Shown here: in pieces, positions 35,003-43,530 of the stretch
Numbering within the stretch: the first letter of the stretch is position 1
Layout: each line of letters begins with the position of its first letter
Source: Limibacterium fermenti
Lineage (GTDB): Bacteria > Bacteroidota > Bacteroidia > Bacteroidales > Dysgonomonadaceae
Assembly: GCF_041902845.1 (NCBI RefSeq)
Contig: NZ_CP159486.1
Location: 434,001 to 498,000 of the forward strand
DNA length: 64,000 nucleotides
Direction: 5' to 3'
The notes under the pieces: generated by a model
What the model saw: the letters and a program-made list of their open reading frames with translations, nothing else
What the model was told of the DNA's origin: nothing
The model's database searches: none
Made by a program: the position numbers and the translations under genes

Positions 35003-35035
35003 AAAATTGGATTGATTTCAAGAAAAAATGATAAA

Positions 35036-35428
35036 ATGGAAAGAGAATCAGTAGAAAAATCGAGCGGAAGTCATGCCGGCCTTAATGTGCAAAGAATACG
35101 GATGTTTTTAGGCATCAAACAGGAAACGTTGGCTGCCGGCCTCGGCATTAGCGGGTCGGAGGTGTCGAAGATCGAAAAGCAGGATGAAATAGAAGAAGAA
35201 TTATTGTCCCGGATTGCCGGTCTGTTGGGTGTATCGCCGGAGGTAATCAAAGGTTTTGATACTGAAAAGGCTATTTATAATATCAATCATAATAACTTTC
35301 AAGATGCTACTATTTCTGAAGGGACTATTATTACTCAGCAAATCAATTCCAATGAAAAAATTATAGAGTTGTACGAACGTTTATTACAAAGTGAAAGAGA
35401 GAAAATTGAATTATTGAAACAAAAATAA
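35036..35428 (+). CDS. XRE-family transcriptional regulator 1
   Basis: 130 aa. The HTH_3 domain covers residues about 15-70 (NVQRIRMFLGIKQETLAAGL, then GISGSEVSKIEKQDEIEEE). A short beta/linker region follows (AIYNINHNNFQDATISEG), then a C-terminal coiled coil (EKIIELYERLLQSEREKIEL). This architecture, with a helical tail beginning near a Tyr-Glu-Arg-Leu motif, is seen in many small Bacteroidota regulators next to mobile or TA genes. It is the first of three related genes; the second follows after 26 bp. Whether it regulates the divergent SusC operon is not known. Confidence 0.82.
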   Translation: MERESVEKSSGSHAGLNVQRIRMFLGIKQETLAAGLGISGSEVSKIEKQDEIEEELLSRIAGLLGVSPEVIKGFDTEKAIYNINHNNFQDATISEGTIITQQINSNEKIIELYERLLQSEREKIELLKQK

Positions 35429-35454
35429 ATTCACTCAAAACTAAAATTGAAATT

Positions 35455-35865
35455 ATGGAAACGGAGACGCATACTCACATGAATGCCTCAAGTATAGGTA
35501 GAAAAATTGAAAGGATACGCCGGCTTAAGGGAATGACTCAAACCGAATTGGCAAATATGCTGGGAGTAACAAGACAAGCTATTTCGAAAATGGAGCAAAC
35601 AGAAAAATTAAACGATGAGCGACTGAAAGAAATCGCTTCAGCATTAGGGGTAACTGTAGAAGGTTTAAAGAAATACAATGAAGAAACAGTTCTGTACAAT
35701 ACAAATAATTTTTACGAGAACTGTGGTGTCAAAACAAATGCTGTAGATAATGGTAATTATCATACTTTCAATAATTTCCCAATAGACGAAATCATTGAGT
35801 TTTACGAGAAACAGTTGGAGAAAGAAAAAGAGAAGTTCGAGTCTTTAAAAAAAGAGAAAGAATAG
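35455..35865 (+). CDS. XRE-family regulator 2 with a possible -1 frameshift extension
   Basis: 136 aa. The HTH is at residues about 12-65 (SIGRKIERIRRLKGMTQTEL and GVTRQAISKMEQTEKLNDER), then a linker and a coiled coil (IDEIIEFYEKQLEKEKEKF) ending KKEKE at a TAG. Just before the stop, the sequence T TTA AAA AAA G is a -1 slippery site. In the -1 frame the coiled coil continues for about 50 residues to a TGA at 35994-35996 (RERIDVCEMLKAI, then EEIRWLREEIKTLKNK). The paralogue at 36755 has the same layout, with a conserved extension sequence, so the longer product may be real. Confidence 0.85.
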   Translation: METETHTHMNASSIGRKIERIRRLKGMTQTELANMLGVTRQAISKMEQTEKLNDERLKEIASALGVTVEGLKKYNEETVLYNTNNFYENCGVKTNAVDNGNYHTFNNFPIDEIIEFYEKQLEKEKEKFESLKKEKE

Positions 35866-35876
35866 ATGTTTGCGAG

Positions 35877-35996
35877 ATGCTCAAAGCTATCTGCAACAAT
35901 TGCGTTTTAAAAGAGATGGTAAAAGAATTTATTTCTACCAAAAATGAAGAAATCCGTTGGCTGAGAGAAGAAATTAAGACATTGAAAAACAAATGA
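35877..35996 (+). CDS. Coiled-coil extension frame of regulator 2 (39 aa if independently started)
   Basis: An ATG at 35877 opens a 39-codon frame, but the coding signal begins earlier in the same frame, before the regulator's stop. It encodes a Cys-rich start and then EEIRWLREEIKTLKNK. Most likely this is the -1 frame tail of the upstream regulator rather than a separate gene. Confidence 0.5.
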   Translation: MLKAICNNCVLKEMVKEFISTKNEEIRWLREEIKTLKNK

Positions 35997-36012
35997 TTTT
36001 TCACTACCTTTG
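35982..36012 (+). promoter_or_regulatory. Promoter of the parDE-like pair
   Basis: -33 TTG (35982-35984), 20-bp spacer, -7 TACCTTTG (36005-36012), 76 bp before the antitoxin ATG. Confidence 0.55.
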
Positions 36013-36087
36013 CAGGCACAGATTTGCAGAAGCAACATAAAATACTTGTATATTGAGTGAAAACTAAAAAAATAAAGCAGCAAAATT

Positions 36088-36318
36088 ATGGGACAAGATG
36101 CATTAAAGATAGAACTCATAGAATGGCTCGCACGTCTTGAAGATGAAGATACAATCCGTTATCTGAAAGTTGTAAAGGACGGCAGCAGTCAACTTATTGA
36201 TTGGTCGGACGATTTAACCGATGAACAGAAAGCCGGCATAGAAAAGGGTTTACAAGACATCGATAATGGAAAAACGATTCCTCACGATATAATTAAACAA
36301 CAGTATGGAATCGTATAA
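36088..36318 (+). CDS. Antitoxin of a ParE/RelE-type pair
   Basis: 76 aa, acidic. The N-terminal half is a helix pair (ALKIELIEWLARLEDEDTIR), and the C-terminus holds the toxin-wrapping region typical of small Bacteroidota addiction-module antitoxins (DEQKAGIEKGLQDIDNGK and a terminal DIIKQQYGI). Its stop overlaps the ATG of the toxin frame at 36305. The toxin carries a nonsense codon (see 36305-36601), so this antitoxin may now be unpaired. It is flanked by two paralogous XRE genes. Confidence 0.7.
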   Translation: MGQDALKIELIEWLARLEDEDTIRYLKVVKDGSSQLIDWSDDLTDEQKAGIEKGLQDIDNGKTIPHDIIKQQYGIV

Positions 36319-36601
36319 TCTTCATTGAACGGAAGAGACGGTACATAACTTGGAAAATATTCTCGATTATTTAGAACAGAATTGGACAGAGAGGGAAATC
36401 GATAAATTCAAAAGAAAGTTGAGTCATCAATTGGAAACTATTTGCCGTTTCCCGTTCATTTTTCCTCAATCCGAACATCAAAAAAGGCTTCGAAAGGCTG
36501 TACTGGACAAACACATAACCGTCTTTTATGAAATAAAATATAAAAATATTTTTATCGCTTATATTTTTGGAAACAGACAATCGATTTCAAGGATAAGATG
36601 A
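36305..36601 (+). pseudogene. ParE/RelE-type toxin with an in-frame TGA at codon 8
   Basis: The frame starts at ATG 36305, overlapping the antitoxin end, and reads MESYNLH, then TGA (36326-36328), then TEETVHNLENILDYLEQNWT onward to 36601. Homologous toxins have a Trp at this place (NLHWTEE), so TGG has become TGA. The rest (about 90 aa) is intact, including the RLRKAVLDKHITVFYEI strand pair and the terminal FGNRQSISRIR. A weak TTG at 36350 could restart translation, but it lacks the first strand. The toxin is probably inactive. Confidence 0.8.
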
Positions 36602-36691
36602 CCTGTGTATAGTTCATCATTCGGAAGCGGATATTTACTCATTCAAGAATACTGATTGCTATTTTATGGAGACTTTTGAAAACTCGAGTTG

Positions 36692-36721
36692 TTGGAAAAC
36701 AGATGATTTTTACTACTTTTG
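36692..36721 (+). promoter_or_regulatory. Promoter of XRE regulator 3
   Basis: -33 TTG (36692-36694), 19-bp spacer, -7 TACTTTTG (36714-36721), 33 bp before the ATG at 36755. Confidence 0.6.
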
Positions 36722-36754
36722 CTTTTAATGATGCATAATATAAATAAGTGAAAA

Positions 36755-37162
36755 ATGGAAACGAAAAATTACGACAATGTCGTTCACATTGGCAGGAAAA
36801 TTGAGCGGATACGCCGACTGCGTGGAATGACTCAAAGCGAATTAGCAAATACGTTGGGTGTAACAAGACAGGCTGTCTCGAAAATGGAACAAACAGAAAA
36901 GATGGACGATGAACGAGTGGAAGAAATTGCTTCGGCTTTAGGGGTAACGGTAGAAGGATTAAAGAAATACAACGAAGAAACGGTCTTGTATTGCACAAAT
37001 AATTTTAATGAAAACTGTCATGTGAGTGCTTCCAACATAGGGCCTATCAATAGTGTTGAAAATCTCAATCATTTCCCTTTAGAAAAGATTGTTGAGTTCT
37101 ATGAGAAACAGTTGAAGAAAGAAAGAGAGAAGTTTGAGTCTTTAAAAAAAGAGAAAGAATAA
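36755..37162 (+). CDS. XRE-family regulator 3, paralogue of regulator 2
   Basis: 135 aa. The HTH (HIGRKIERIRRLRGMTQSEL, then GVTRQAVSKMEQTEKMDDER) and the coiled coil (EKIVEFYEKQLKKEREKF) are nearly identical in pattern to regulator 2; about three quarters of the residues match. It ends KKEKE at TAA 37160, and the same T TTA AAA AAA G slippery sequence precedes the stop. In the -1 frame the reading continues (RERIKVLEVLKTVGDNY, then KNKEIDWLKDEIRYLRLEIK) to 37449, although the natural end of this extension may have been lost near 37330. The gene has its own promoter. Confidence 0.85.
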   Translation: METKNYDNVVHIGRKIERIRRLRGMTQSELANTLGVTRQAVSKMEQTEKMDDERVEEIASALGVTVEGLKKYNEETVLYCTNNFNENCHVSASNIGPINSVENLNHFPLEKIVEFYEKQLKKEREKFESLKKEKE

Positions 37163-37357
37163 AAGTTCTTGAAGTCCTTAAAACTGTAGGCGACAACTAT
37201 ATTTCCAAAAGAGTTGTCAATGAACTTGTTGCTGCGAAAAACAAAGAGATTGATTGGCTCAAAGACGAAATCCGATACCTGAGGCTGGAGATTAAACAGT
37301 TACTGGAAATTATTGAGAGAAAGAGTTAATAATTTTTCCAAGCGGCTTTGTATTCTA

Positions 37358-37430
37358 TCCTGAAGTATTCTTTGAAAATCATCCTCTTAGCTTCTTCATC
37401 ATATTTTTACATTCAGGATGCCTTGCCACG
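37358..37430. repeat. Dispersed repeat, copy B (see 26415-26490)
   Basis: Same order of blocks as copy A, including CTTCATCATATTTTTACATT and CAGGATGCC, roughly 70% identical. Downstream of regulator 3. Unidentified. Confidence 0.5.
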
Positions 37431-37474
37431 TGGAAATTATTTTACTAAAACAACGAGTTGAAGCAAGAACAAGC

Positions 37475-37585
37475 TACACAAGTTCTACGGATAATCCAAG
37501 GGCATCAACTATTTTATAAAAGGTAGATACTTTCGGTTCCGTCTTTCCCGTTTCAACACGCGAGATATACGAAAAAAACAACTTT
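37475..37585 (-). pseudogene. 3' relic of an XRE/HigA-like antitoxin gene
   Basis: On the minus strand the reading is YISRVETGKTEPKVSTFYKI, then VDALGLSVELV and a stop, matching the second half of an XRE antitoxin HTH. The first half is absent, replaced by AAA_14 relic sequence. Too short to be functional. Confidence 0.65.
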
Positions 37586-37604
37586 TCTTGTAAATAACTC
37601 GTTT

Positions 37605-38540
37605 ATGGACGAAAAAAAATTACATTCTGCGACAAGTAGCCAAACAACTTATTGATAATGGTGTAAAGGGCGAAAACACGGTGTTTATCAATCGGGAATT
37701 TGCCGATTTCGATTTTCTGAAGACCTATAAAGATCTTGAAGAACTGATTAAATTATACAAAAGAGAACTCCAGCCACAGGGAAAAGTTTATATTTTCATT
37801 GATGAAATCCAATTGATTGATGGATGGGAAAAGGTTATCAATTTGAAATCTTCCCGTTCAGTTATTCGGAATATCTGGGAATCACCCGGCAGGAACGCGG
37901 TCGCGAAAGCTATATCGCTTATATGAACAGCGGCGGGCTTCCCGAACTGTTTATGCTACCCAATGAGGAATTGAGACGGAATTATATATCCGCTATAAAA
38001 GATACTGTCCTTTTGCGCGATATTATTCAACGAAATAACATACGTGAGCCGAAATTACTGGAAGATATCTTTATGTTTCTTGTAAATAATGCTTCTAACC
38101 TTATATCGACATCTAACATCGTAAAATATTTTAAAGGGCAAGGACGGAAAGTAAGTTACGATGCCGTGTCAAATTCTATATCAATGATTTAGCTTACAAA
38201 AAACTACCTTTATTCAGGATTTGGATATGGATTGGGATATTTAGTCGAAAATCTGGTTTACTTGGAATTACGTCGGGCGGGATTCGATGTGTATGTAGGA
38301 ATGATGAGAAACAAAGAAGTCGATTTCGTGGCAAAAAAAGATGATAGGATAATTTATATACAAAGTACCTATATGCTCATTGACGAACTCACTATCGAAC
38401 GAGAATATTCTGCGCTCGAGGCCATTGATGATAATTTTGAAAAAATCGTTGTTTCGCTCGATGATAGGGTATTACCTTTAAAAGATGGAATTAAACATGT
38501 AAGGGCTTGGGAGTTAAGCGGGCTTATAATGAATATATGA
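37605..38540 (+). pseudogene. Broken AAA_14/DUF4143 ATPase gene
   Basis: The translation can be followed in pieces. From about 37605 (NYILRQVAKQLIDNGVKGEN) it continues to a Walker B-like KVYIFIDEIQLIDGWEKV near 37790-37830. A frame change with an internal deletion follows, then FEIFPFSYSEYLGITRQE to about 38190, then a second frame break, then the DUF4143 C-terminus GYLVENLVYLELRRAGFDVY to DGIKHVRAWELSG at 38520. The Walker A region is missing. The gene is the second broken member of this family in the window. Confidence 0.85.
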
Positions 38541-38729
38541 ATGGGGTGAAACAAAAATTCATTTAAAAAATGGAGACTTTGTGGATGCGTAATCCCCCCC
38601 CTGTGATTATATCAGTGAGTCGCTCAACGGATGTACCTGCATTTTATGCCGATTGTTATTACAATCGACTAAAAAAGTGGAAGACGATAATTTTTTAGCA
38701 AGCGCAGAACCCCTACACTGTACAGATAA

Positions 38730-40010
38730 TCATTTTACAAATTTGTAGTTTGAAAGTGATTTTAATCCCGGCAAACTGAAATATTTCTCTAAATTTCCTT
38801 GAACAATCACTTCTTTCTTAAAATTCTCAGGATTCTCCTTCAAATTGAGTGCCGTTCTGATCGTCTCTTTTTTTAATTCAACAGGGAAGGTATTTGTTGC
38901 TTCTGTTTCCGTAGGCGATGTAGCCAAAGCAATATTAGTACCTCCGGTATCTTCATTGTTGTTCTTAAAGGATGTGTATTTTGTTCCTGTGTAGTATCCC
39001 ACAATATACCCTTTCACCCATACATCTGTTCCTCCCTGTCGACTCTTTGCATCCGATACCGTATATGGATTTTCCTCACTGCCGTCGCCAATGGTTGGTA
39101 TAACCGGTTTATCCGAGGGATCGAGCGCCACGGTTTCCGACGGGCCTTCCGTCCATGTATCGATGGAAGAATTTACATCGACAGTGATAGTCTTTTCCTT
39201 TTCATTTAATGTGATCATATACGTATACTTACATCCTTTCTCGAACGTTTTTATTTTTGTACTCAAACTTAACGAATACTTATATTCTATTTGATCAATA
39301 ATAAGAATCAGTAAATTGTCGCTCAAATCATTGTCCGGCAATACGATTGCTACAGCCGTTTTGCCATCCGCCGCTACATTGAAAGGGATGTCACCCGTTG
39401 CCGTAGGGGCTGAAAGAGTTGCATCATTCAATGAAAAGGAAGCCTTCCGTGCTGCATTCGTCATTGTTGCTTGCAATCCGCTTAGACCCATCTCCGAGTC
39501 TTCTGCTGAAATTTGTAAAATAATCCTTGAAAGTTGATGCTTGAAAATCATTTTTACATCGGTATTTTCAGCACTCCGGTTTGTTTCGTTATCGGAAAAC
39601 AACAAATCGATAGCCGCCTGATTGGTTTGGTTCGACACATCGACGGCATACGAAAAATCATCTATTTTCTCTTGATAAGGATAATATCCTATAAAATCTA
39701 TATTATCTCCTTCCGACGGAAGTTGAATAGCTTCTCCTTCTTTTGCCGGGAGGAACGTAGCCCCATTGCCATTAATATACTTTACATTGCTTTTTAGTCC
39801 TCCGGAAGATAATGTTTCTTCGGACTTTTTTGTATAAATGCCGATGGCGTCTCCGTTTATCCACGTGTCATCCGTCATCTTTGTTTCGGATTTGGATATC
39901 AACGCATTGATATGAAATTGTGTCTTTTCTAAAGATTGGTCGATTTTGTCGCCTTCGCAGGAAGCGCAGCAAATGGCCATTAGTAAAATAATACCATTTT
40001 TGCCTTTCAT
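38730..40010 (-). CDS. Fimbrillin-like surface lipoprotein with a C-terminal DUF6359-like domain
   Basis: 426 aa. A lipoprotein signal (LLMAICCASC, C18) precedes a Mfa-like/fimbrillin region: the first strands are TWINGDAIGIYTKKSEE and FIGYYPYQEKID, with MIFKHQLSRIILQIS and a repeated beta pattern to about residue 310. The C-terminal 110 residues begin GDGSEENPYTVSDAKSRQGG and continue VWVKGYIVGYYTG, an OB-fold-like domain (DUF6359). It is probably surface-exposed, in adhesion or as a fimbrial tip component. It ends the minus-strand gene run of PUL 2 but is separated from the protease by a 191-bp gap with its own -7 element. Confidence 0.8.
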   Translation of the reverse strand: MKGKNGIILLMAICCASCEGDKIDQSLEKTQFHINALISKSETKMTDDTWINGDAIGIYTKKSEETLSSGGLKSNVKYINGNGATFLPAKEGEAIQLPSEGDNIDFIGYYPYQEKIDDFSYAVDVSNQTNQAAIDLLFSDNETNRSAENTDVKMIFKHQLSRIILQISAEDSEMGLSGLQATMTNAARKASFSLNDATLSAPTATGDIPFNVAADGKTAVAIVLPDNDLSDNLLILIIDQIEYKYSLSLSTKIKTFEKGCKYTYMITLNEKEKTITVDVNSSIDTWTEGPSETVALDPSDKPVIPTIGDGSEENPYTVSDAKSRQGGTDVWVKGYIVGYYTGTKYTSFKNNNEDTGGTNIALATSPTETEATNTFPVELKKETIRTALNLKENPENFKKEVIVQGNLEKYFSLPGLKSLSNYKFVK

Positions 40011-40101
40011 TTCCGGATGTAATTATTATCTGTAATGCCTATTGAATTTATAAAATTATTTCATGCAAATTAAACTTTCTATCTATATGAAAACTATCCT
40101 A

Positions 40102-40109
40102 CAAAATTA
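40102..40109 (-). promoter_or_regulatory. -7 element for the fimbrillin-like gene
   Basis: Minus-strand TAATTTTG (CAAAATTA on plus), about 92 bp before the ATG at 40010. No clear -33 element. Confidence 0.45.
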
Positions 40110-40201
40110 GATAAACAAACAATCCGTTGTCATCCGTTTTCTAAAAATAATGGAGCATTTAAGATTGATTAACCTTTGTCGGGATGCAAATCGTGTAAGC
40201 A

Positions 40202-41020
40202 TTAGGAAGAAGTGTTTGATTCAACCGCTATATCTCCCATTGCAAGTTGATATTCACGCCACAAATCATCGATGTTGTATTGGTCTCCCAATGCATATTT
40301 TATCGCTCCGTCGAATGACCAGGGAATGACGTTTAACGTACTTCGATTCAGCTTTCTTAAAAAATCCGCATTCTTATGGTCTTTTATCCAGACAAAGAAA
40401 TACCCTGCCGTGCGATATCCGTCCATGTAATTACCTCCTTTCGGGCGGGCGCCTTCTCCGAATCCTCCGTTTGCCACCCGTACCGCATCGGCCATTCCTT
40501 CGATAAATGCCCAAAATACGCGGTTGGTACCGTAGCTGCCGATGCCTTGAGGCTCCAGTTGGTAAGCATGCGTCAATTCATGTAGCAAGACTCCTCGTGT
40601 TTCAAAGAGGACTTTTGCCGTATCATTTCCGGCGAATGACTTCTCAATATGCTTCGTACTGTAAAAAATATGGATGTTCCCGTGATCGCCTCCCTTTGCG
40701 GAAATTCCATCAATGTCTTCCAACGTATAATGGATTTGGTGAACGGGTGGAATGCTGTCGGCCGGAGAATGATATAGCGTGGATAGTACCGTGCGGGCTT
40801 GCTCTTTTATATACGGTTCCGCATCGGGAATAATATGATGATAAATTTCTGATCCGGCAGATTCGGGCGCTTTATCTTCAAACAGAATAGAGCCGGTGTC
40901 ATACGAATCCCAAAGTTTAGCGCCTTGTAGGTTTTCCGCATTTTTTCCAATGTGAGAAGAGCAAGAATAAACCCCGAGTAAGAGTATTCCGGCCCAAAAT
41001 ATCCAATTTTTTGTATTCAT
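40202..41020 (-). CDS. Basic secretory protein (BSP)-family metallopeptidase lipoprotein
   Basis: 272 aa. A lipoprotein signal ends at C20. The catalytic zinc motif is LLHELTHAYQ (H147, E148, H151), followed by AFIEGMADAVRVANGGF, in which the Glu is the probable third ligand, and then GGNYMDGYRTAGYFFVWI. This is the pattern of PF04450 (plant BSP-like) peptidases. It lies 16 bp downstream of the GH92 gene on the minus strand. A protease beside an alpha-mannosidase suggests glycoproteins as substrate, which is inference. Confidence 0.85.
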   Translation of the reverse strand: MNTKNWIFWAGILLLGVYSCSSHIGKNAENLQGAKLWDSYDTGSILFEDKAPESAGSEIYHHIIPDAEPYIKEQARTVLSTLYHSPADSIPPVHQIHYTLEDIDGISAKGGDHGNIHIFYSTKHIEKSFAGNDTAKVLFETRGVLLHELTHAYQLEPQGIGSYGTNRVFWAFIEGMADAVRVANGGFGEGARPKGGNYMDGYRTAGYFFVWIKDHKNADFLRKLNRSTLNVIPWSFDGAIKYALGDQYNIDDLWREYQLAMGDIAVESNTSS

Positions 41021-41036
41021 TTTGTGTATAAATCGT

Positions 41037-43370
41037 TTATCCGTTTCCGTTCGTAAGTGAATAGGGCTTGTCCTCTGAAGAATGTCCCCGTTTTTTATTA
41101 GGGGTACTACTCATCTCATATTCCCACACTCCGCCTTCGAGCAAATCGTTGTGAGTGATATAGCGTTTATCATATACTTGACCGTTATGCTTTACGGTTT
41201 TTACATAGCGGTTCTTGTCATTAACCCCTTTCGCTTTAATCTCAAGCATATTGCCATTCGGAAGCGTTAACTTCAAAGAAGGAAGATAGGGCGCTCCCAG
41301 CACGTATTGGTCAGTGCCGGGGCAGACGGGATAAAATCCCATGACCGAAAAAATATACCATGCCGACATCTGTCCGCAATCATCGTTTCCTCCTAAGCCA
41401 TCGATTTCATTGCGATACATCCGGTTGAGTATCTCCCGAACCCAATACTGCGTTTTCCACGGTTGGGAAGTCCACGCATAAAGATAAGGAACATGATGGC
41501 TCGGTTCGTTTCCATGCACATATCCGCCCACCAGACAATCTTCCGTGATATCTTCATTCTTCTCATAATATTTTTCAGGCAAGTGCATCGTAAACAAATT
41601 GTCCAGTTTTTCAACAACTATTTTTTCGCCTCCCATCCGTTCCATCATTCCGAAGACATCATGCGGTACATGGAACGAGAAGTTCAGCGAATTACCTTCA
41701 ATAAAACCTTCGCCATAGGTTTGCAAAATATCAAAGTCTTTTTTAAAGCTGCCGTCGGCATATTTGGGGCGGGCATATCCGATGGTTTCATCGTAAATAT
41801 TGCGGTAATTCAATGCCCGTTTCCGGTAAACATCCGCCACGTCGTCTTTCCCCGCTTTTAATGCCGTTTGATAGATGGTCCAATCGTCATAAGCATATTC
41901 GAGGGTGGAGGAAGCGGCCGTACCGCTTTTTTCCAACGGAATATATCCTAATCGGCTATACTCTTCGATACCTTCATAATAAGGAACCGTCGACGTTTTA
42001 ACCATCGCATTCAATGCTTCATCGGTAGTAGGAAAGACACCTTTTGCCACCGCATCCGCCAAAACAGATACGGCATGATAACCGCTCATGCACCAATTCT
42101 CATTCGCCATTAAACTCCAGACGGGCAACATGCCGTGTACGCTCTGTTGTTGATGCTTAATCATCGACGCTACCATATCGGCATTGCGGGAGGGTTTGAT
42201 GAGATTTAACAGCGGATGCTCCGCCCGGTAGGTATCCCATAAAGAAAAAACGGTATAATTGGTAAAGCCGGAAGCCTGATGAATGTTATTATCCAAGCCC
42301 CGGTAGCGGCCGTCTACATCCATATAGACGGAAGGGTTGATCATGGTATGGTAAAGCGAAGTGTAAAACATCGTTTTCTGATCGTCCGTTCCTTCCACGC
42401 TGAAACAAGACAGTTCCTTATTCCAGTTTTCAACCGCTTCTTTTTGTATCGTCTCGAAATTTTTCCCTCCGGTTTCCTTGGCTAAATTTTTCAAGGCGCC
42501 TTCGGTACTGACTCCCGAAAGGGCGACTTTCACCGTGAGCTCGGAGTCGGCGGAAGTATTGAAATCGAAATAAGCCGCAATTTTTCGTCCGCCCATCTCC
42601 GGGAAATTCTCATTCACCTGAAAGCGGCGCCAAAATCCGTTATATTTTATTTTTTCCTTGTCCTTATAGCCGTAATGCTTTATCGGTTGTGAAAATGAGA
42701 TGGCGAAATAGGTATAATTCGTACGCGCCCATCCGTTTGTAATCCGGTAACCGGTCAAAAGGGTATCGTTCTCGACCCGGATGCTCGCCCACAATACTTT
42801 TCCGTCGTAGTTGTAAATCCCGTGCGACAGATCGAGTATCAAGTGACCGTCCGTTTTTTCAGGAAAAGTATATTGATGAACGCCGACGCGCGGAGTTGCC
42901 GTCAGTTGAGCCTTAATTCCATAATCCTCGAGCATGACTTCATAATAACCGGGAGAAGCCTTTTCCGTGGAATGGCTGAAACGGGAACGATATCCTTCGT
43001 CGGGATTCGATGCTCGACCCGGATTTAAATGCAATTCTCCCCGGGTAGGCATAATAAGGATATCTCCCAAGTCCGAATGTCCGGTTCCGCTGAGATGCGT
43101 GTGGCTGAAACCCACAATCGTTTTATCTCGGTATTGGTAACCGGCACAATATTCATAAGCTTTTTTCTGATAGATGCCATCCACATTGTGCGGAATGGTA
43201 TCGGTATCGGGACTTAGCTGAACGGCCCCGAACGGCGCGCATGCTCCCGGGAAAGTATGTCCCATACCATTCGTTCCGATCATCGGATTGACATAATCAG
43301 CAGGCTGTTGCGCCCTTATCGATAAATTTGTCATTACTAGTAAAACTAAAGAAAAAATAATCTGCTTCAT
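41037..43370 (-). CDS. GH92 alpha-mannosidase
   Basis: 777 aa with a signal peptide (MKQIIFSLVLLVMTNLSIRA, then QQ). GH92 enzymes are calcium-dependent exo-alpha-mannosidases acting on N-glycans and other mannosides. Family signatures are VNPMIGTNGMGHTFPGACAP at the N-terminus, FSHTHLSGTGHSDLGDI, TMINPSVYMDVDGRYRGLD, and the C-terminal GNDDCGQMSAWYIFSVMGFY, which carries catalytic and calcium residues. Length and order are normal for the family. It is the third glycoside hydrolase of PUL 2. Confidence 0.96.
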   Translation of the reverse strand: MKQIIFSLVLLVMTNLSIRAQQPADYVNPMIGTNGMGHTFPGACAPFGAVQLSPDTDTIPHNVDGIYQKKAYEYCAGYQYRDKTIVGFSHTHLSGTGHSDLGDILIMPTRGELHLNPGRASNPDEGYRSRFSHSTEKASPGYYEVMLEDYGIKAQLTATPRVGVHQYTFPEKTDGHLILDLSHGIYNYDGKVLWASIRVENDTLLTGYRITNGWARTNYTYFAISFSQPIKHYGYKDKEKIKYNGFWRRFQVNENFPEMGGRKIAAYFDFNTSADSELTVKVALSGVSTEGALKNLAKETGGKNFETIQKEAVENWNKELSCFSVEGTDDQKTMFYTSLYHTMINPSVYMDVDGRYRGLDNNIHQASGFTNYTVFSLWDTYRAEHPLLNLIKPSRNADMVASMIKHQQQSVHGMLPVWSLMANENWCMSGYHAVSVLADAVAKGVFPTTDEALNAMVKTSTVPYYEGIEEYSRLGYIPLEKSGTAASSTLEYAYDDWTIYQTALKAGKDDVADVYRKRALNYRNIYDETIGYARPKYADGSFKKDFDILQTYGEGFIEGNSLNFSFHVPHDVFGMMERMGGEKIVVEKLDNLFTMHLPEKYYEKNEDITEDCLVGGYVHGNEPSHHVPYLYAWTSQPWKTQYWVREILNRMYRNEIDGLGGNDDCGQMSAWYIFSVMGFYPVCPGTDQYVLGAPYLPSLKLTLPNGNMLEIKAKGVNDKNRYVKTVKHNGQVYDKRYITHNDLLEGGVWEYEMSSTPNKKRGHSSEDKPYSLTNGNG

Positions 43371-43530
43371 CCTCTATCGTATACTTGCCATGTATTGCTC
43401 CAACTTTAAATTTCCGAAAATACAAAAAATAGGTCATTAAATAGCAAATATCTATCAGTATTTTATCAGAACTACTAATTAAATATACACTCTTAAATAA
43501 AGAGAGTCGAATAGCCGGACTTTTTGATAA

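Noticed and set aside
34901..35035. N-terminal extension of XRE regulator 1
   Set aside because: The 45 extra residues are hydrophobic noise, and a -7 element (34995-35002) lies inside this part, so translation must begin at 35036.
38594..38601. Phase-variable homopolymer (C8 run)
   Set aside because: It lies in a non-coding gap after the AAA_14 relic; no gene start or frame depends on it.
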